Of a stretch of 64,000 nt of DNA, positions 8,837-18,873 are shown piece by piece. The notes beneath the pieces were generated by a model, which did no database searches, was not told where the DNA came from, and saw only the letters and a list, made by a program, of their open reading frames with translations. A program made the translations under genes and the position numbers. The stretch lies in assembly GCA_963778895.1 (NCBI GenBank), contig CAVZVZ010000002.1, positions 62,001-126,000 on the forward strand, read 5' to 3'. The DNA is from CAVZVZ01 sp963778895 (GTDB taxonomy: Bacteria > Actinomycetota > Acidimicrobiia > Acidimicrobiales > Acidimicrobilacustridaceae). Position 1 is the stretch's first letter. Each line of letters opens with the position of its first letter.

Positions 8837-10483
8837 TCAGCCGCCGGAGGCCAGCTCGACCGACCCGCCGACGGTCGTGGGCGTGTTGCTCACGTCGCCG
8901 GGGCTGAGGTTGTACCGAGCACGGACGCCGCTACCGGCGCACCCGCCACCGTCCTTGCCGGAGTTCTCGCCCAGCTTGGTCTCGAGCACCGGGCTGGCGC
9001 CGGAGAAGACGCCCCACGGGCTCTCGCAGCCGGGAACCACCCAGGCGTGGCTCATCCAGCCCGCTTGGCCGTTGGCCTTGCGACCGCCGATGGCCTCGCA
9101 CTGCTCCGGTGTGGTCGTGCTGTCACCGATCACACCGGTGGCGCCGATGCACAACCCGTCGTGGCGATGGAAGTGGTCGTTGTTGCCGGCGAACCCCTGG
9201 GTCGGCTCGGCCGGCCCCGCATGGAGGAGGTAGTAGGACAACCCGATCACGCTGGCGTCATCGCTCGTGCCGTCGTAGAGGATCATCTCGGGCTCGGTGA
9301 TGGAGAACTTGTCGTCGACGAGCTTGAAGTTCATGAAGTGCGCACCGATGCCAGGCACGTACGGCGTCACCTGCACCCAACCGGCCTTCTTGGCGTCGGC
9401 GACCTTCGGATACTTCAACGCGGTGTCGCGGGCGAGAGCGATCTCGCTCGACAGCTGGTCGCACTGAGACTGGTCGGTCATCGCGTGCCACGGCTGTGGA
9501 CCGAGGTGGCCGCCCATGCCGTGATTGTCGTCCGGTGCGGCCGCGTTCGCCGTAGTCGTCGCCGTGGTGGTGGCGGCGTGGGAATGACCCGCGGTGCCCG
9601 ACGCGGCAAGCCAGCGCAGCCAATCCTGGTACACGTCGTCGGAGACCTTGGCGAGGGCCACCGCCATGGCGGCATCCCCACCTTCACCCTGCCCTGTCGT
9701 CTGCTTCGCGATCAGCTGATCGAGCTCGGGCGAGCCCTGCACCTTCGCGGTGGCGTTGTGATCGTGTGCCACCTCCGCCTCGCCGCCCATGATCGTGTCG
9801 ACGCCGGCCGTGGTGGTCTCGGTCCAGTAGGCCGCCGGGTTCAGGCCGAGGTCGCAACGACTCGACGCGATCGATGCCAAGTCGGTGGTGCTGGCCGCCG
9901 TCGTACCTCCGTGCGTATGCCCACCGGCGGCGGTCGCAACCTCGCCGGCGTCGTCGTGATGATGCTCCGAGGTCGCAGGATCAGCCAGGGCCACGGTTGT
10001 CGCGATCAACGCGACCACGGGAATGGCCGAGGCCATGACCAGTGCTTCCGTCGACAGATCGGCGAGGAACTTGGGCTTCGCGAGGAGCACCCCGGCTCCG
10101 ATGACGAGCAAGCCTTCGAAGATGGTGCAAAGCACGTCGATCGAGCCGGTCGCTTCGGCGACGCCCGATTCGGGACCGAAGGGGAAGCCGCTCGTACGGC
10201 TCACGATGTAGCCGAGCACGACGGCGGCGTTCAGGATGATCGTGCCCTTCAGCAGACCGCGGGTGGGCCGCATGAGGAACGCGATCGCCATGAGGATCTG
10301 TAGCCAGCCGATGACGGCGAACGAGATGCCTTCGAGCGCCCACTCACTCATGTGGGCGGGGACGAAGACGAGGTGCACGACGCCGGCCGACAGCGACAGC
10401 GCGGCGAGCACGATTCGTGGTGCGATGCCGTAGGGCGATTCGTCGTCGGTGAACGGGCTGACGGGCTCGGTGGTGGCGGCCAC
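8837..10483 (-). CDS. Four-helix membrane protein with large His-rich extracytoplasmic domain
   Basis: The protein has 548 residues. An N-terminal region (about residues 20-165) contains four hydrophobic helices. A linker rich in His, Thr and Ala follows (SEHHHDDAGE and GGHTHGG at about 172-195, and GHSHAATTTATTTANAAA later). The C-terminal soluble domain has repeated His/Trp motifs (NDHFHRHDGLCIGA, PWHAM, GWMSHAWVVPGCESPWGVFSG) and several Cys residues. I do not recognise a named family for the soluble domain. The His-rich linkers suggest metal binding outside the membrane. The gene is divergent from a DUF305 protein, itself often linked with metal homeostasis. The frame is intact, and the 3' end is at the palindrome at 8783-8826. 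Confidence 0.8.
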   Translation of the reverse strand: MAATTEPVSPFTDDESPYGIAPRIVLAALSLSAGVVHLVFVPAHMSEWALEGISFAVIGWLQILMAIAFLMRPTRGLLKGTIILNAAVVLGYIVSRTSGFPFGPESGVAEATGSIDVLCTIFEGLLVIGAGVLLAKPKFLADLSTEALVMASAIPVVALIATTVALADPATSEHHHDDAGEVATAAGGHTHGGTTAASTTDLASIASSRCDLGLNPAAYWTETTTAGVDTIMGGEAEVAHDHNATAKVQGSPELDQLIAKQTTGQGEGGDAAMAVALAKVSDDVYQDWLRWLAASGTAGHSHAATTTATTTANAAAPDDNHGMGGHLGPQPWHAMTDQSQCDQLSSEIALARDTALKYPKVADAKKAGWVQVTPYVPGIGAHFMNFKLVDDKFSITEPEMILYDGTSDDASVIGLSYYLLHAGPAEPTQGFAGNNDHFHRHDGLCIGATGVIGDSTTTPEQCEAIGGRKANGQAGWMSHAWVVPGCESPWGVFSGASPVLETKLGENSGKDGGGCAGSGVRARYNLSPGDVSNTPTTVGGSVELASGG

Positions 10484-10659
10484 GTGGATTTTCCCCCTGC
10501 TGAGAGCGGCGGCCGAACCGGCCGCACGATCAACGGCCAGGCTGGCTCAATTTCACTCGGTGTGCAAGTAGTCTGCCCTGCTCGCGGCCGATTGTGACGT
10601 ACCCCCGGAGGCGGACGCGAAGCCTCAGGTGGGAAGCGTCCCGGTAGCCTCGGGCGCTC

Positions 10660-11313
10660 ATGCGAGCGCCCGAAGACGACGAGCAGGAGCCCCCCGGCTC
10701 CACGGCCGACGACCGCCGAACGTCCGTCGTGTGGTGGCTCGCCCTCGGCGTCGCGGTCTGCTTCCTGATCGGGGCGGTCGGCTACTTCGTGGGCGTTCGA
10801 GTGACGCAGTCCTCGGACAGCCTCAGCGCCACCGACGTGGGCTTCCTCCAGGACATGATCGACCACCACGACCAGGCCGTTGAGCTGGCGCTGCTCGAGC
10901 TCTCGAACGGATCCGACTCCACGGCCAGGCAGTTCGCGCAGGAGACGATCATCTTCCAGCGTCGCGAGATCGGGATCATGGAGACGATGCTCACCGACGG
11001 CGGCAAGGCGCGTGGTGAGGTGCCCCGCGATGTCATGGGTTGGATGGACATGGCGATGCCCCTGAGCGACATGCCTGGCCTGGCGAGCAAGGATCAGATG
11101 GATCAGCTCCAGGCATCCTCCGGCGCGGACGCCGACCGCCAATACCTCGAGCTGATGCGCACCCATCATCTGGGTGGCATCCACATGGCCGACTGGGAGG
11201 CCCAATACGGCTCGAACCAGCGGGCGAAGGATCTAGCGTCCACGATCGCGACCTATCAACGATCCGAGGTCAACGAGTACACGATGCTGATGCAGAAGCT
11301 GGGATATGCCTGA
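10660..11313 (+). CDS. DUF305 family membrane-anchored protein
   Basis: The protein has 217 residues. A charged cytoplasmic N-terminus of about 22 residues is followed by one transmembrane helix (WWLALGVAVCFLIGAVGYFVG). The DUF305 ferritin-like helical domain comes next, with its two His-containing signatures, FLQDMIDHHDQAVELA and LMRTHHLGGIHMADWE, plus Met-rich MGWMDMAMPLSDMPG. The domain is exported, and its His/Met content suits copper or silver binding, which is the usual proposal for the family. It is transcribed away from the His-rich membrane protein across a 176-base gap where I see no clear operator. Confidence 0.88.
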   Translation: MRAPEDDEQEPPGSTADDRRTSVVWWLALGVAVCFLIGAVGYFVGVRVTQSSDSLSATDVGFLQDMIDHHDQAVELALLELSNGSDSTARQFAQETIIFQRREIGIMETMLTDGGKARGEVPRDVMGWMDMAMPLSDMPGLASKDQMDQLQASSGADADRQYLELMRTHHLGGIHMADWEAQYGSNQRAKDLASTIATYQRSEVNEYTMLMQKLGYA

Positions 11314-11335
11314 TGCCAGCGGTGCTCGCTAGCAT

Positions 11336-11350
11336 CTGACGGCTCATCAG
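11336..11350. promoter_or_regulatory. 15-bp inverted repeat CTGAC-N5-ATCAG, putative operator
   Basis: The site CTGACGGCTCATCAG lies 42 bases before the SDR start at 11393 and just after the DUF305 gene. It shares 14 of 15 bases with the site at 7191. Confidence 0.5.
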
Positions 11351-11392
11351 AAGCGTTCGGCTGGCAAGAAGTACCGGGATCTCGGAGGCGAC

Positions 11393-12304
11393 ATGGGTTT
11401 GCTCGACGGCAGAGTGGCGATCGTGACCGGCGCGGGCCACGGCATCGGCCGCGGTCACGCGCTCGAGCTGGCCAAGGAGGGCGCCAAGGTCCTCGTCAAC
11501 GATTTGGGCACGACTCTCCAGGGCGAGGGCACCGGCAAGGACGCGGACCTCACCGTCGATCTGATTCGTGAACGGGGCGGCGAGGCGGCCGCGAACTACG
11601 AGAACGTCGCGGACTTCGAAGGCGCGGGGCGGATGGTGCAACAAGCCCTCGACGAGTTCGGACGCCTCGACATCCTCGTGAACAATGCCGGCATCGCACG
11701 CGACGCGACGATCTGGAGCATGACCGAGGCCGACTGGGATGCCGTCATCAACGTGCATCTCAAGGGAACGTTCGCACCTACGCATCACGCCGTCGTGCAC
11801 TGGCGGGAGCGCAGCAAGGCGGGCGAGGACGTGAGTACCGGCCGGATCATCAACACGACGTCCGGCGCGGGCCTCACCGGCAACTTCGGTCAGGCCAACT
11901 ACACCACCGCCAAAGCCGGTCTTGCGGCCTTCACCATGACGGTCAGCCTCGAGGTGTACCGCATGGGCATCACGTGCAACGCGATCGGCCCCGCCGGCGC
12001 GACTCGCATGGCTGCGTCGATCCCGGGTGCGGGCATCGAGGCGAAGGAGCCCGACGAGTTCGACGAGTGGAACCCGATGGATCCGTCACTTTCGTCGCCG
12101 GTCGTCGCATGGCTCGCGAGCGATCAGGCCTCGCACGTCACCGGTCAGGTCATCCGCGCCGTGCGCGACGAGATCGTGCACATGGTCCCGTGGAGCAACG
12201 GAAACACCGTCAGCAAGCCGGGGAAGCGCTGGGAGGCGTCGGAGCTCAGCGCGGCGATCAACACCGACATCTTCCACTCGCGCGCGCCGGGCCTGCGTTA
12301 CTGA
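11393..12304 (+). CDS. Short-chain dehydrogenase/reductase (17beta-HSD4/MFE-like)
   Basis: The protein has 303 residues. The cofactor motif VTGAGHGIGRGHA is at about residue 10, NNAG at about residue 98, and the catalytic Tyr-Lys pair lies in NYTTAKAG (Y170, K174). The loop ending NDLGTTLQGEG after the second beta strand is typical of the (3R)-hydroxyacyl-CoA dehydrogenase domain of multifunctional enzyme type 2 and related bacterial proteins. It probably oxidises a beta-hydroxyacyl-CoA or hydroxysteroid with NAD(P). It is preceded by a CTGAC operator-like repeat and followed 23 bases later by the degenerate ThDP-fold gene. The frame is intact. Confidence 0.9.
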   Translation: MGLLDGRVAIVTGAGHGIGRGHALELAKEGAKVLVNDLGTTLQGEGTGKDADLTVDLIRERGGEAAANYENVADFEGAGRMVQQALDEFGRLDILVNNAGIARDATIWSMTEADWDAVINVHLKGTFAPTHHAVVHWRERSKAGEDVSTGRIINTTSGAGLTGNFGQANYTTAKAGLAAFTMTVSLEVYRMGITCNAIGPAGATRMAASIPGAGIEAKEPDEFDEWNPMDPSLSSPVVAWLASDQASHVTGQVIRAVRDEIVHMVPWSNGNTVSKPGKRWEASELSAAINTDIFHSRAPGLRY

Positions 12305-12327
12305 GTTCCACGCGGGAAGCTGCAGAC

Positions 12328-13681
12328 ATGCCGGATCCCGCGGGCGCGACTCCCCCGACCAGTGGGACGGTCGCTGATCTCCTCGGCCGTTGCCTCGAGG
12401 CACTGGGCGCGACGCGCGTCTTCGGTTCGTCGGCTTCCGGTATCGCCGGCGTTCCCGGCCTTCGTCATGTCCTGGTCGAGGATCCCGCGCTGGCGGTACT
12501 CCTGGCCGATGCGACCGGTCGGATCGGTCGCGGTCCGGGTGTGGCGCTGCTTCCCGGGGGCGTCCTGCGACTCGGATCCCAACCGGGAGCGACGGCGCGA
12601 CGTGCCGCGTTGCAAGACGTAACGGATCTGCCGACCGCGCTCGCCGCGTGGGACGTCGGCGAGGTGTTCGCCGCGGTCGAGTACCAGCTGGATCTCGACC
12701 TGGCCGCACCCGCGCCCGATGGCCTCGCGCCCGTGCAGCTCGAAGGGGGAGTGCAGGCCTCGACCCTCGCCCGCGACATGGCCGAGGTCGCGATGGTCGT
12801 CGTCGCCGGGCCTGGGGTCGTCCGCCACGACGCCGTGCCCTCGCTGCACGAAGTAGCGAGCGCGCCTTGGTGCCGGCGTGGTCAACACGTGGGGAGCGAA
12901 GGGCGTCTATCGCTGGGACAGCCCGTTCCATCTCGGCACTGCGGGTCTGCAGCGACGCGATGCCGAGCTCGCGGGGTTGACCTCGGCCGAGCTCGTCATC
13001 ACCACCGGCCTCGACCCCGCGGAGATGCCGGTCGAGTCGTGGGCCCGCGGTCCGGTGCTCGACGTGGATCCGAGAGCGCTCGAGGCACTCACCTACCAAT
13101 GGGACACGTCATCACGAGAGCCGGGTCGCAGCGCGTTGTACGAACAGCTCTCGACGGCACTCCAACCGCTGTATGCCAGCGACTCGGTTCCGCTGTCGCC
13201 GGCGCGGGCGGCGGCCGATCTGGGTGCGACGCGGCCCGAGGGCGCGCTCGTGCTCGCCGATCCGGGCCCGGCCGGGCTGTGGGTGGCGCGTGCGCTGCCG
13301 ACGACGGAGGTCGGCAGTGTCGTGGTCCCGGCACGGCCGGTCGAGGGCTTCGCCCTGGCCGGCGCCATAGCGGCCTCGCTCGAGAGTCGTCGCGCCATCG
13401 CGGTGGTCGCCGATCCGATCGACCATGCGTCGGCGGAGTTGCTCGCTCTGGCCGAGCACTGGGGTGTCGACGTCACGCTCGAGGTCTGGGGCTCGGACGC
13501 GGCGCTGCCGTCGCCCGAGGCGCGGGTCGAGCGGCTGCGCGATTCGCTGTCCCATCCCGGCCTGTCGGTGCTGCCGTTGCCGGTCGATTTCGCCGCGACG
13601 GAGGTGCTGGTCGGTGTGGCCGGACCGGTCGTGGCCTGGGCTGACGCGCCCGGCCGGCCGAGTGGCAACGGCCAGCGCTGA
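12328..13681 (+). CDS. Degenerate thiamine-diphosphate-enzyme-fold protein, frame-broken
   Basis: Two frames joined by one extra base near 12862 give about 450 residues in the arrangement of acetolactate-synthase-like proteins: an N-terminal Pyr-like domain (VADLLGRCLEALGATRVFG), a central Rossmann-like domain (VVVAGPGVVRHDA, WGAKGVYRWDSPFH, ELVITTGLDPAEM) and a C-terminal PP-like domain. Key residues look lost. The usual catalytic Glu segment reads ALAVLLADATGRIG, and the metal-binding GDG motif reads VVADPIDHASAELLALAEHWG. I infer a catalytically dead or repurposed homologue, possibly a partner of the adjacent SDR. An ordinary decarboxylase is unlikely unless the sequence is wrong at these sites. 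Confidence 0.6.
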
Positions 13682-13682
13682 C

Positions 13683-13697
13683 CTGACGCCCCGTCAG
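13683..13697. promoter_or_regulatory. 15-bp inverted repeat CTGAC-N5-GTCAG, putative operator
   Basis: The site CTGACGCCCCGTCAG has perfect 5-base arms and starts two bases after the preceding stop codon. It is 20 bases upstream of a KstR-like box in the same promoter region of the LLM-ligase-WS/DGAT operon. Confidence 0.5.
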
Positions 13698-13717
13698 GAA
13701 CGGTTGTCCTCCAAAAC

Positions 13718-13731
13718 GAGAACGTGTTACA
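13718..13731. promoter_or_regulatory. KstR-like operator (one mismatch)
   Basis: The site GAGAACGTGTTACA fits TNNAACNNGTTNNA except for the first base. It sits in the 27-base segment 13708-13734 that repeats the segment at 1236-1262 with one difference. The LLM oxidoreductase starts 31 bases downstream. Confidence 0.45.
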
Positions 13732-13762
13732 GTTTTGCGCTTCGGACCCGAAAGGATGAGGC

Positions 13763-14932
13763 ATGGAATTCGGCCTGTTCGCCCAGCTGTTCGTGCCCAA
13801 ATACGAGCGCGACGTCGACCCCATGGCCGAGCACGCGCGGATCATGCGCAACGTCGAGATCGGCATCGCGGCCGACCGCACGGGCGTCAAGTACGTGTGG
13901 TGCCCGGAGCATCACTTCCTCGACGAGTACAGCCACATGCCTGGGCCGGAGGTCTACCTGTCGGCCGTGGCGGCGCAGACCGAGCGGGTGCACGTCGGCT
14001 CGGCGATCTTCAACATCACGCCCAAGGTGAACCATCCGGCGCGCGTGGCGGAGACCGTCGCCCTGCTCGACCACATCACGAATCGCCGGTTCGAGTTCGG
14101 GACCGGCCGTGGTTCGTCGACGACCGAGGTGTTCGGCTTCGACATCGCGAGCCTCGACGACACCACGCCGATGTGGGACGAAGCGGTCCGCGAGATCCCG
14201 AAGATGTGGAAGCCGGGCCAGTACTCCTACGAAGGCGATTGGTTCCGCATGCCGGAACGTGAGGTCTTCCCGAAGCCGATGGGCAAGAGCCATCCGGCCA
14301 TGTGGGTGGCCGCCGGCAGCCCACCCACGTTCGCCAAGGCGGGGTCGATGGGTCTGGGCGCCTTCTGCTTCACGCATGGCACGCCCGACAAGATTGCGCC
14401 ACTTATCCAGTCGTACAAGGACGCTGTCGCCGGGGCCGAACCCGTCGGCGACTACGTGAACGACAACATCATGGTGGTCACCAACATGGTGTGCATGGAG
14501 GACCGCGAGAAGGCCTTCGAGACCGCCGTGGGCTCGGGCATGAACTACTACACGAGCCTGCAGATGCACTGGCTCGACAACATCCCGAAGCCACCGAACT
14601 TCCCCGTGTGGCCGGACCGCATCCCTGAGCCGACCGTCGAACAGCTGAAGAAGGCCGCCGAGATCGGCATGGTCGCCGTCGGCGACCCTGACGACTGCGC
14701 CAAGGCCGTGCAGCGTTGGGTCGACATCGGCGTCGACCAGCTGTGCTTCAGCCCCACGACGAACAACCTGGCGACCGACGTGGTCATCGAGTCCATGGAG
14801 CTGTTCGGCAAAGAGGTGCTGCCGCAGTTCGACAAGGACCCGGTGCATCGCACCACACGCCAGCGCGAGGCGTTCGAGAGCCACGCTCTGACTCGAGCGC
14901 ACGTACCCTTCCCGGCGTGCCAGGACCAATGA
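13763..14932 (+). CDS. LLM-class flavin-dependent oxidoreductase (luciferase-like)
   Basis: The protein has 389 residues and starts with MEFGLFAQLFVPKYERD. GAAAGGATG lies before the ATG. Typical luciferase-like monooxygenase blocks are present: VWCPEHHFLDEYSHMPGP, GSAIFNITPKVNHPARVAE, the loop RFEFGTGRGSS and HPAMWVAAGSPPTF. It should use FMN or F420 to oxidise a lipid-like substrate. It is first in an operon with a FadD ligase (GTG two bases after this stop), a WS/DGAT and an alpha/beta hydrolase, under two operator-like sites. This suggests a role in an oxidative step of steroid or alkanoate breakdown. The frame is intact. Confidence 0.88.
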   Translation: MEFGLFAQLFVPKYERDVDPMAEHARIMRNVEIGIAADRTGVKYVWCPEHHFLDEYSHMPGPEVYLSAVAAQTERVHVGSAIFNITPKVNHPARVAETVALLDHITNRRFEFGTGRGSSTTEVFGFDIASLDDTTPMWDEAVREIPKMWKPGQYSYEGDWFRMPEREVFPKPMGKSHPAMWVAAGSPPTFAKAGSMGLGAFCFTHGTPDKIAPLIQSYKDAVAGAEPVGDYVNDNIMVVTNMVCMEDREKAFETAVGSGMNYYTSLQMHWLDNIPKPPNFPVWPDRIPEPTVEQLKKAAEIGMVAVGDPDDCAKAVQRWVDIGVDQLCFSPTTNNLATDVVIESMELFGKEVLPQFDKDPVHRTTRQREAFESHALTRAHVPFPACQDQ

Positions 14933-14933
14933 C

Positions 14934-16524
14934 GTGACAGGACTCACCGAGTTCAACTTCGCCGACGTCTGGGAGGCCGTGGCCGACCGGGTCGCCGACC
15001 GCGAGGCCTTGGTGTTCCTCGATCGGCGCTTCACCTACGCCGAGATCGAAGCCCGCGCCAACCAGCTGGCGCACTACATGGCCGCGCACGGGGTGCGGGC
15101 GGGCGACCACGTCGGGCTCTACCTGATGAACTGCCCGGAGTACGTCGAGGCGATGCTTGGCCGCGTACAAGCTGCGGGCCGTTCCGATCAACGTCAACTA
15201 CCGGTACGTGCAGGACGAACTGCGCTACCTGCTCGACGACGCCGACGTCGTCGGTGTGCTGTACAACGACGAGCTCGGCGAGCGCATCCGAGGTGTGCAG
15301 GACGCCCTGCCGAAGGTCTCCTGGTGGTTCGAACGTCGACACCGACTACGACGATGCCATCGCGGGCGTTCTCGCCGATCGCGACTTCGGCCCGCGGAGC
15401 GGTGACGACGCCTACGTGCTCTACACCGGCGGCACCACCGGCATGCCGAAGGGCGTGGTTTGGCGCCAGGAAGACGCGTTCTTCTCGTGCATCGGCGGCG
15501 GTGATCCGACGCGCCTGGTCGGAGCCGTCGATCAGCCGGCCGAGGTGCTCGATCGCATCATCGACGACACGTTCGTGTTCTTCCCGGTGGCTCCGCTGAT
15601 GCACGCGGCCGGGCAGTGGACGTCACTTTCGTGGTGGTACGCCGGCGGCAAGGTGATCTTGGCGCCCGGCTCGCTCGACCCGGCCTACGTGTGGCAGACG
15701 ATCGAGAACGAGAAGGTCAACCTCATCACGGTCGTCGGCGATCCGGTCGTGCGGCCTTTGGTCGACGAATGGGAACGCAGCGGGCCCTACGACGTGTCGA
15801 CGCTGTTCTCGATCGGCTCGGGCGGGGCACCGCTGTCACCGGTGTTGCGCAACCGGCTGGCCGAGTTGTTGCCCAACATCACGGTCTCGGACGGCTTCGG
15901 ATCGTCGGAGACCGGGGCGCAGGGTTCGTACCGCACCGCGGGCGCGAGCGGCGACGGGCACGCTCGGTTCTCACCCATGGACGACACCACCGTCGTGCTC
16001 GACGAGATCACGCGCGAACCGGTCGTCCCTGGATCGGGTGCGATCGGCCGTGTCGCTCGCAGCGGGCACATCCCGAGCGGCTACTACAACGATCCGGAGA
16101 AGACGGCCGAGACCTTCGTCCAGGTGAACGACCGGCGCTACGTGCATCACCGGCGACATGGCGACCGTCGAGGACGACGGCACCATCCGATTGCTCGGTC
16201 GCGGTTCGGGCTGCATCAACACCGGCGGCGAGAAGGTCTTCCCCGAGGAGGTCGAGGCCGTGCTCAAGTCCCACGACGCGGTGTACGACGCGGTCGTGGT
16301 CGGGGTGGCCGACGAGCGGTGGGGCCAGCGGGTCGCCGCGGTGGTGCAGCCGGTCGACGGCGCCGAGCCCACGCTCGACGAGCTCGTCGGCGCACTGCCG
16401 CGGGAGCCTGGCGGGGTACAAGGTGCCGCGCTCGCTCGTCTTGGTCGACCAGGTCGTGCGGTCACCGGCGGGCAAGGCCGACTACCGCTGGGCCAAGTCC
16501 GCCGCCGAACCCGCCACCCCCTGA
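14934..16524 (+). CDS. FadD19/FadD17-type acyl-CoA synthetase, frame-broken (4 breaks)
   Basis: The gene reads through successive frames, each shifted by one extra base, near 15160, 15325, 16140 and 16410. Joined, they give about 530 residues. LDRRFTYAEIEARANQLAHY, AYKLRAVPINVNYRYVQDEL, the P-loop YTGGTTGMPKGVVWR, SDGFGSSETGAQG, TGDMATVEDDGTIRLLGRGS, CINTGGEKVFPEEVE and the C-terminal SPAGKADYRWAK all match actinobacterial FadD19-like ligases. The enzyme should activate a fatty or steroid side-chain acid. It lies directly after the LLM gene and before WS/DGAT. Uninterrupted catalytic motifs argue for sequence error rather than decay. Confidence 0.82.
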
Positions 16525-16604
16525 TCGATCTGGCAGGAAAACTTCGCGCTATCGCGCGCGAGTTCGACCAGCCGGAACGGGCGGGGCTGGGGCATGCTGT
16601 ACGG

Positions 16605-18013
16605 ATGAGGCGCATGAGCGCGGTCGATGCCGCGTTTCTCTACGGCGAGACACCGGCGTGGCACATGCACGTGTCCGCGGTCATGATCGCCGAATCCGGC
16701 GACCGCGCCCGACGGCTTCAGCGTCGACGAGCTGAAGCGGCGGATCGAGCAGCGCCTGCACCTCGCCCCGCAGTTCCGGTGGCGGCTGGTGGAGGTGCCG
16801 TTCGGCCTCGACCGGCCCGGATGGATCGAGGATCCCGACTTCGACATCGACGCGCACATCCGCCGCATCGGCGTGCCCGCCGCCCGGCGGGCCCGAGCAG
16901 CTCGGCAACCTGATCGGCGAGCTCGTCGCGATCAAGCTCGATCGCCGCAAGCCGTTGTGGGAGTTCTGGGTGATCGACGGTCTCGAGGGCGACCGCATCG
17001 CCGTGCTCGCCAAGGTCCACCACTCGATCATCGACGGCATCTCCGGCAGCGAGCTGGCGTCGGTGCTGTTCGATCTCGAGCCGTCGCCGCCCGACCCGCC
17101 GCTCCCGACGAGCCTCGCGTGTTGGAGCAGCTGCCTGACTCGTCGAGTCTGCTGCTCCAAGGGCTCGGTGACGTCGTCACGCACGCCGTGGCGCATCACG
17201 CGCCTGGCCGGCCAGAGCATCCGGCAGGGCTTGACGTTCCTCGGGTTCCAGCGCCAGAGCTCGTCGCCGGCGGCTCCGTTCCAGGCGCCGCGCACGTCGT
17301 TCAACACCGAGCTCACCCCGCATCGGCGGTTCGCCTTCGCCAGCGTGCCGCTCGACGAGGTCAAGAGCATTCGATGGGCCTTCGACGTCAAGGTGAACGA
17401 CGTGATCCTGGCGCTCGTGTCGGGCGCGCTGCGCCGCTACCTCGAGTCGCGCGGCGAGCTACCCGACGAGCCCGCTGATCGCGCAGGTGCCGGTGTCGCT
17501 CCGCAGCGATGACGAGAAGAGCGACGTGGGCACGAAGGTCGGCGCCATGTTCGCGTCGCTCGCGACCGATGTCGCGATCGCCGGCGTTGCGCCTGCTGTC
17601 GATCAACGACAGCACCAAGGGCGCCAAGGAGATGCAGCGGGCGCTGGCGGCCGACAAGATCATGGGCATCACCGAGGCGGCACCGCCCGCGCTGGTGTCG
17701 CTCGCCGCTCGCATGTACACCGCAGCCCAGCTCGACAAGCGCACGCCGCCGATCATGAACCTGATCATCTCGAACGTGCCCGGGCCCGCCGTTCCCGCTC
17801 TACTGCGCGGGTGCCGAGATCGAGGCGCTCTATCCGATGGGCCCGTTGCTCTACGGCACCGGTGTCAACGTCACGGTGTTCAGCTACCGCGACCGAGTCG
17901 ACTTCGGGTTCATGGTCTGTCGCGAGGCGGTCCCCGATCCGTGGTTCCTGGCCGAGGGCATTCCGATCGCGATGGAAGAGCTCAAGCAGGCGGCTGAAGA
18001 GGCCGCGCTCTAG
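16605..18013 (+). CDS. Wax ester synthase/diacylglycerol acyltransferase (WS/DGAT), heavily frame-broken
   Basis: About 469 residues are recoverable from three alternating frames, with breaks near 16710, 16890, 17100, 17195, 17475, 17588 and 17808. The N-terminus SAVDAAFLYGETPAWHMHV, the active-site motif VHHSIIDGISG (HHxxxDG), VNDVILALVSGALRRYLE, the PVSLRSDD segment and the C-terminal ISNVPGPAVP and YPMGPL are all conserved. The product would esterify acyl-CoA to an alcohol or diacylglycerol for storage lipid. It is coupled to the hydrolase gene downstream (TAGTG overlap). An intact paralogue lies at 41101-42495. This is the densest cluster of apparent indels in the window. Confidence 0.8.
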
Positions 18014-18873
18014 TGGCCGACCACGACGCTGCCGATACCCCTCGGACGTCGCAGTCGAGTTGCCGGGACGCGGCACCACCTTCGTCCGCGAGGTCGATGG
18101 TCCGCCCGGGTGCGCCGACGCTCGTGCTGCTCCACGGCTGGATGGCTTCGGGTGGAACCAATTGGTACAAGGTGTTCGAGCCGCGTCGCGACACTTCCGC
18201 GTGATCGCGCCCGACCTACGCGGCCACGCTCGCGGGGTGCGCTCGAGGCGTCGCTTCCGCTTGGCCGACTGTGCGGATGACGTCGCCGCCACCATGGATG
18301 TGCTCGGCATCGAGTCGGCCATCATGGTCGGCTACTCGATGGGTGGACCGGTCGCACAGCTGATGTGGAAGCGCCATCCGGAGAAGGTCGACGGGCTGGT
18401 CGCTGTGCGCGACGAGTCACTCGTTCGTGCCCGGTGTCCGCGAGCGGCTCATCTTCACCTCGACGATGGCAGCTGCGGCCGGCACCACCCGCGTCGGAGG
18501 CGCTATGACGGCGTGGCCCCGATCGGTGCTCAAGAACTGGGTCCCGTTCACGATGGGTGGACGGCCCACGACGATGCAGACATGGGCGGCCGGCGAGATG
18601 CGGCGGCATGACTGGCGCATGATCCTCGAGGCCGGTCACGCCATCGGCCAGTACGACGCCCGCAAGTGGATCGGTGACATCGACGTGCCGACCACGGTCA
18701 TGGTCACCGCCCGCGACCGGGCCCTGTTGCCCGAACAGCAGGACAAGCTCGCGACCGCGATCCCGCACGCCGTGGTGTGCCGAGTCGACGACGGTCACGT
18801 CGCCTGCGCCAGCGCTGACTTCGCGACCCAGTTCGTCGAGGCGTGCCTCGAGGTCAGCGCCGCCGCGGTCTAG
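18013..18873 (+). CDS. Alpha/beta-hydrolase, frame-broken
   Basis: Four frame changes (near 18040, 18110, 18180 and 18410) separate recognisable blocks: VAVELPGRGTTFVREVDGPP, PTLVLLHGWMASGGTNW (oxyanion loop), HFRVIAPDLRGH, the nucleophile elbow VGYSMGGPVAQ and the C-terminal TTVMVTARDRALLPEQQ with DDGHVA, which supplies the catalytic His. The product of about 287 residues is a soluble esterase, lipase or C-C hydrolase. The GTG start overlaps the WS/DGAT stop, so an ester-lipid function is plausible. Its 3' end meets the convergent P450 gene with a four-base overlap. Confidence 0.78.
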
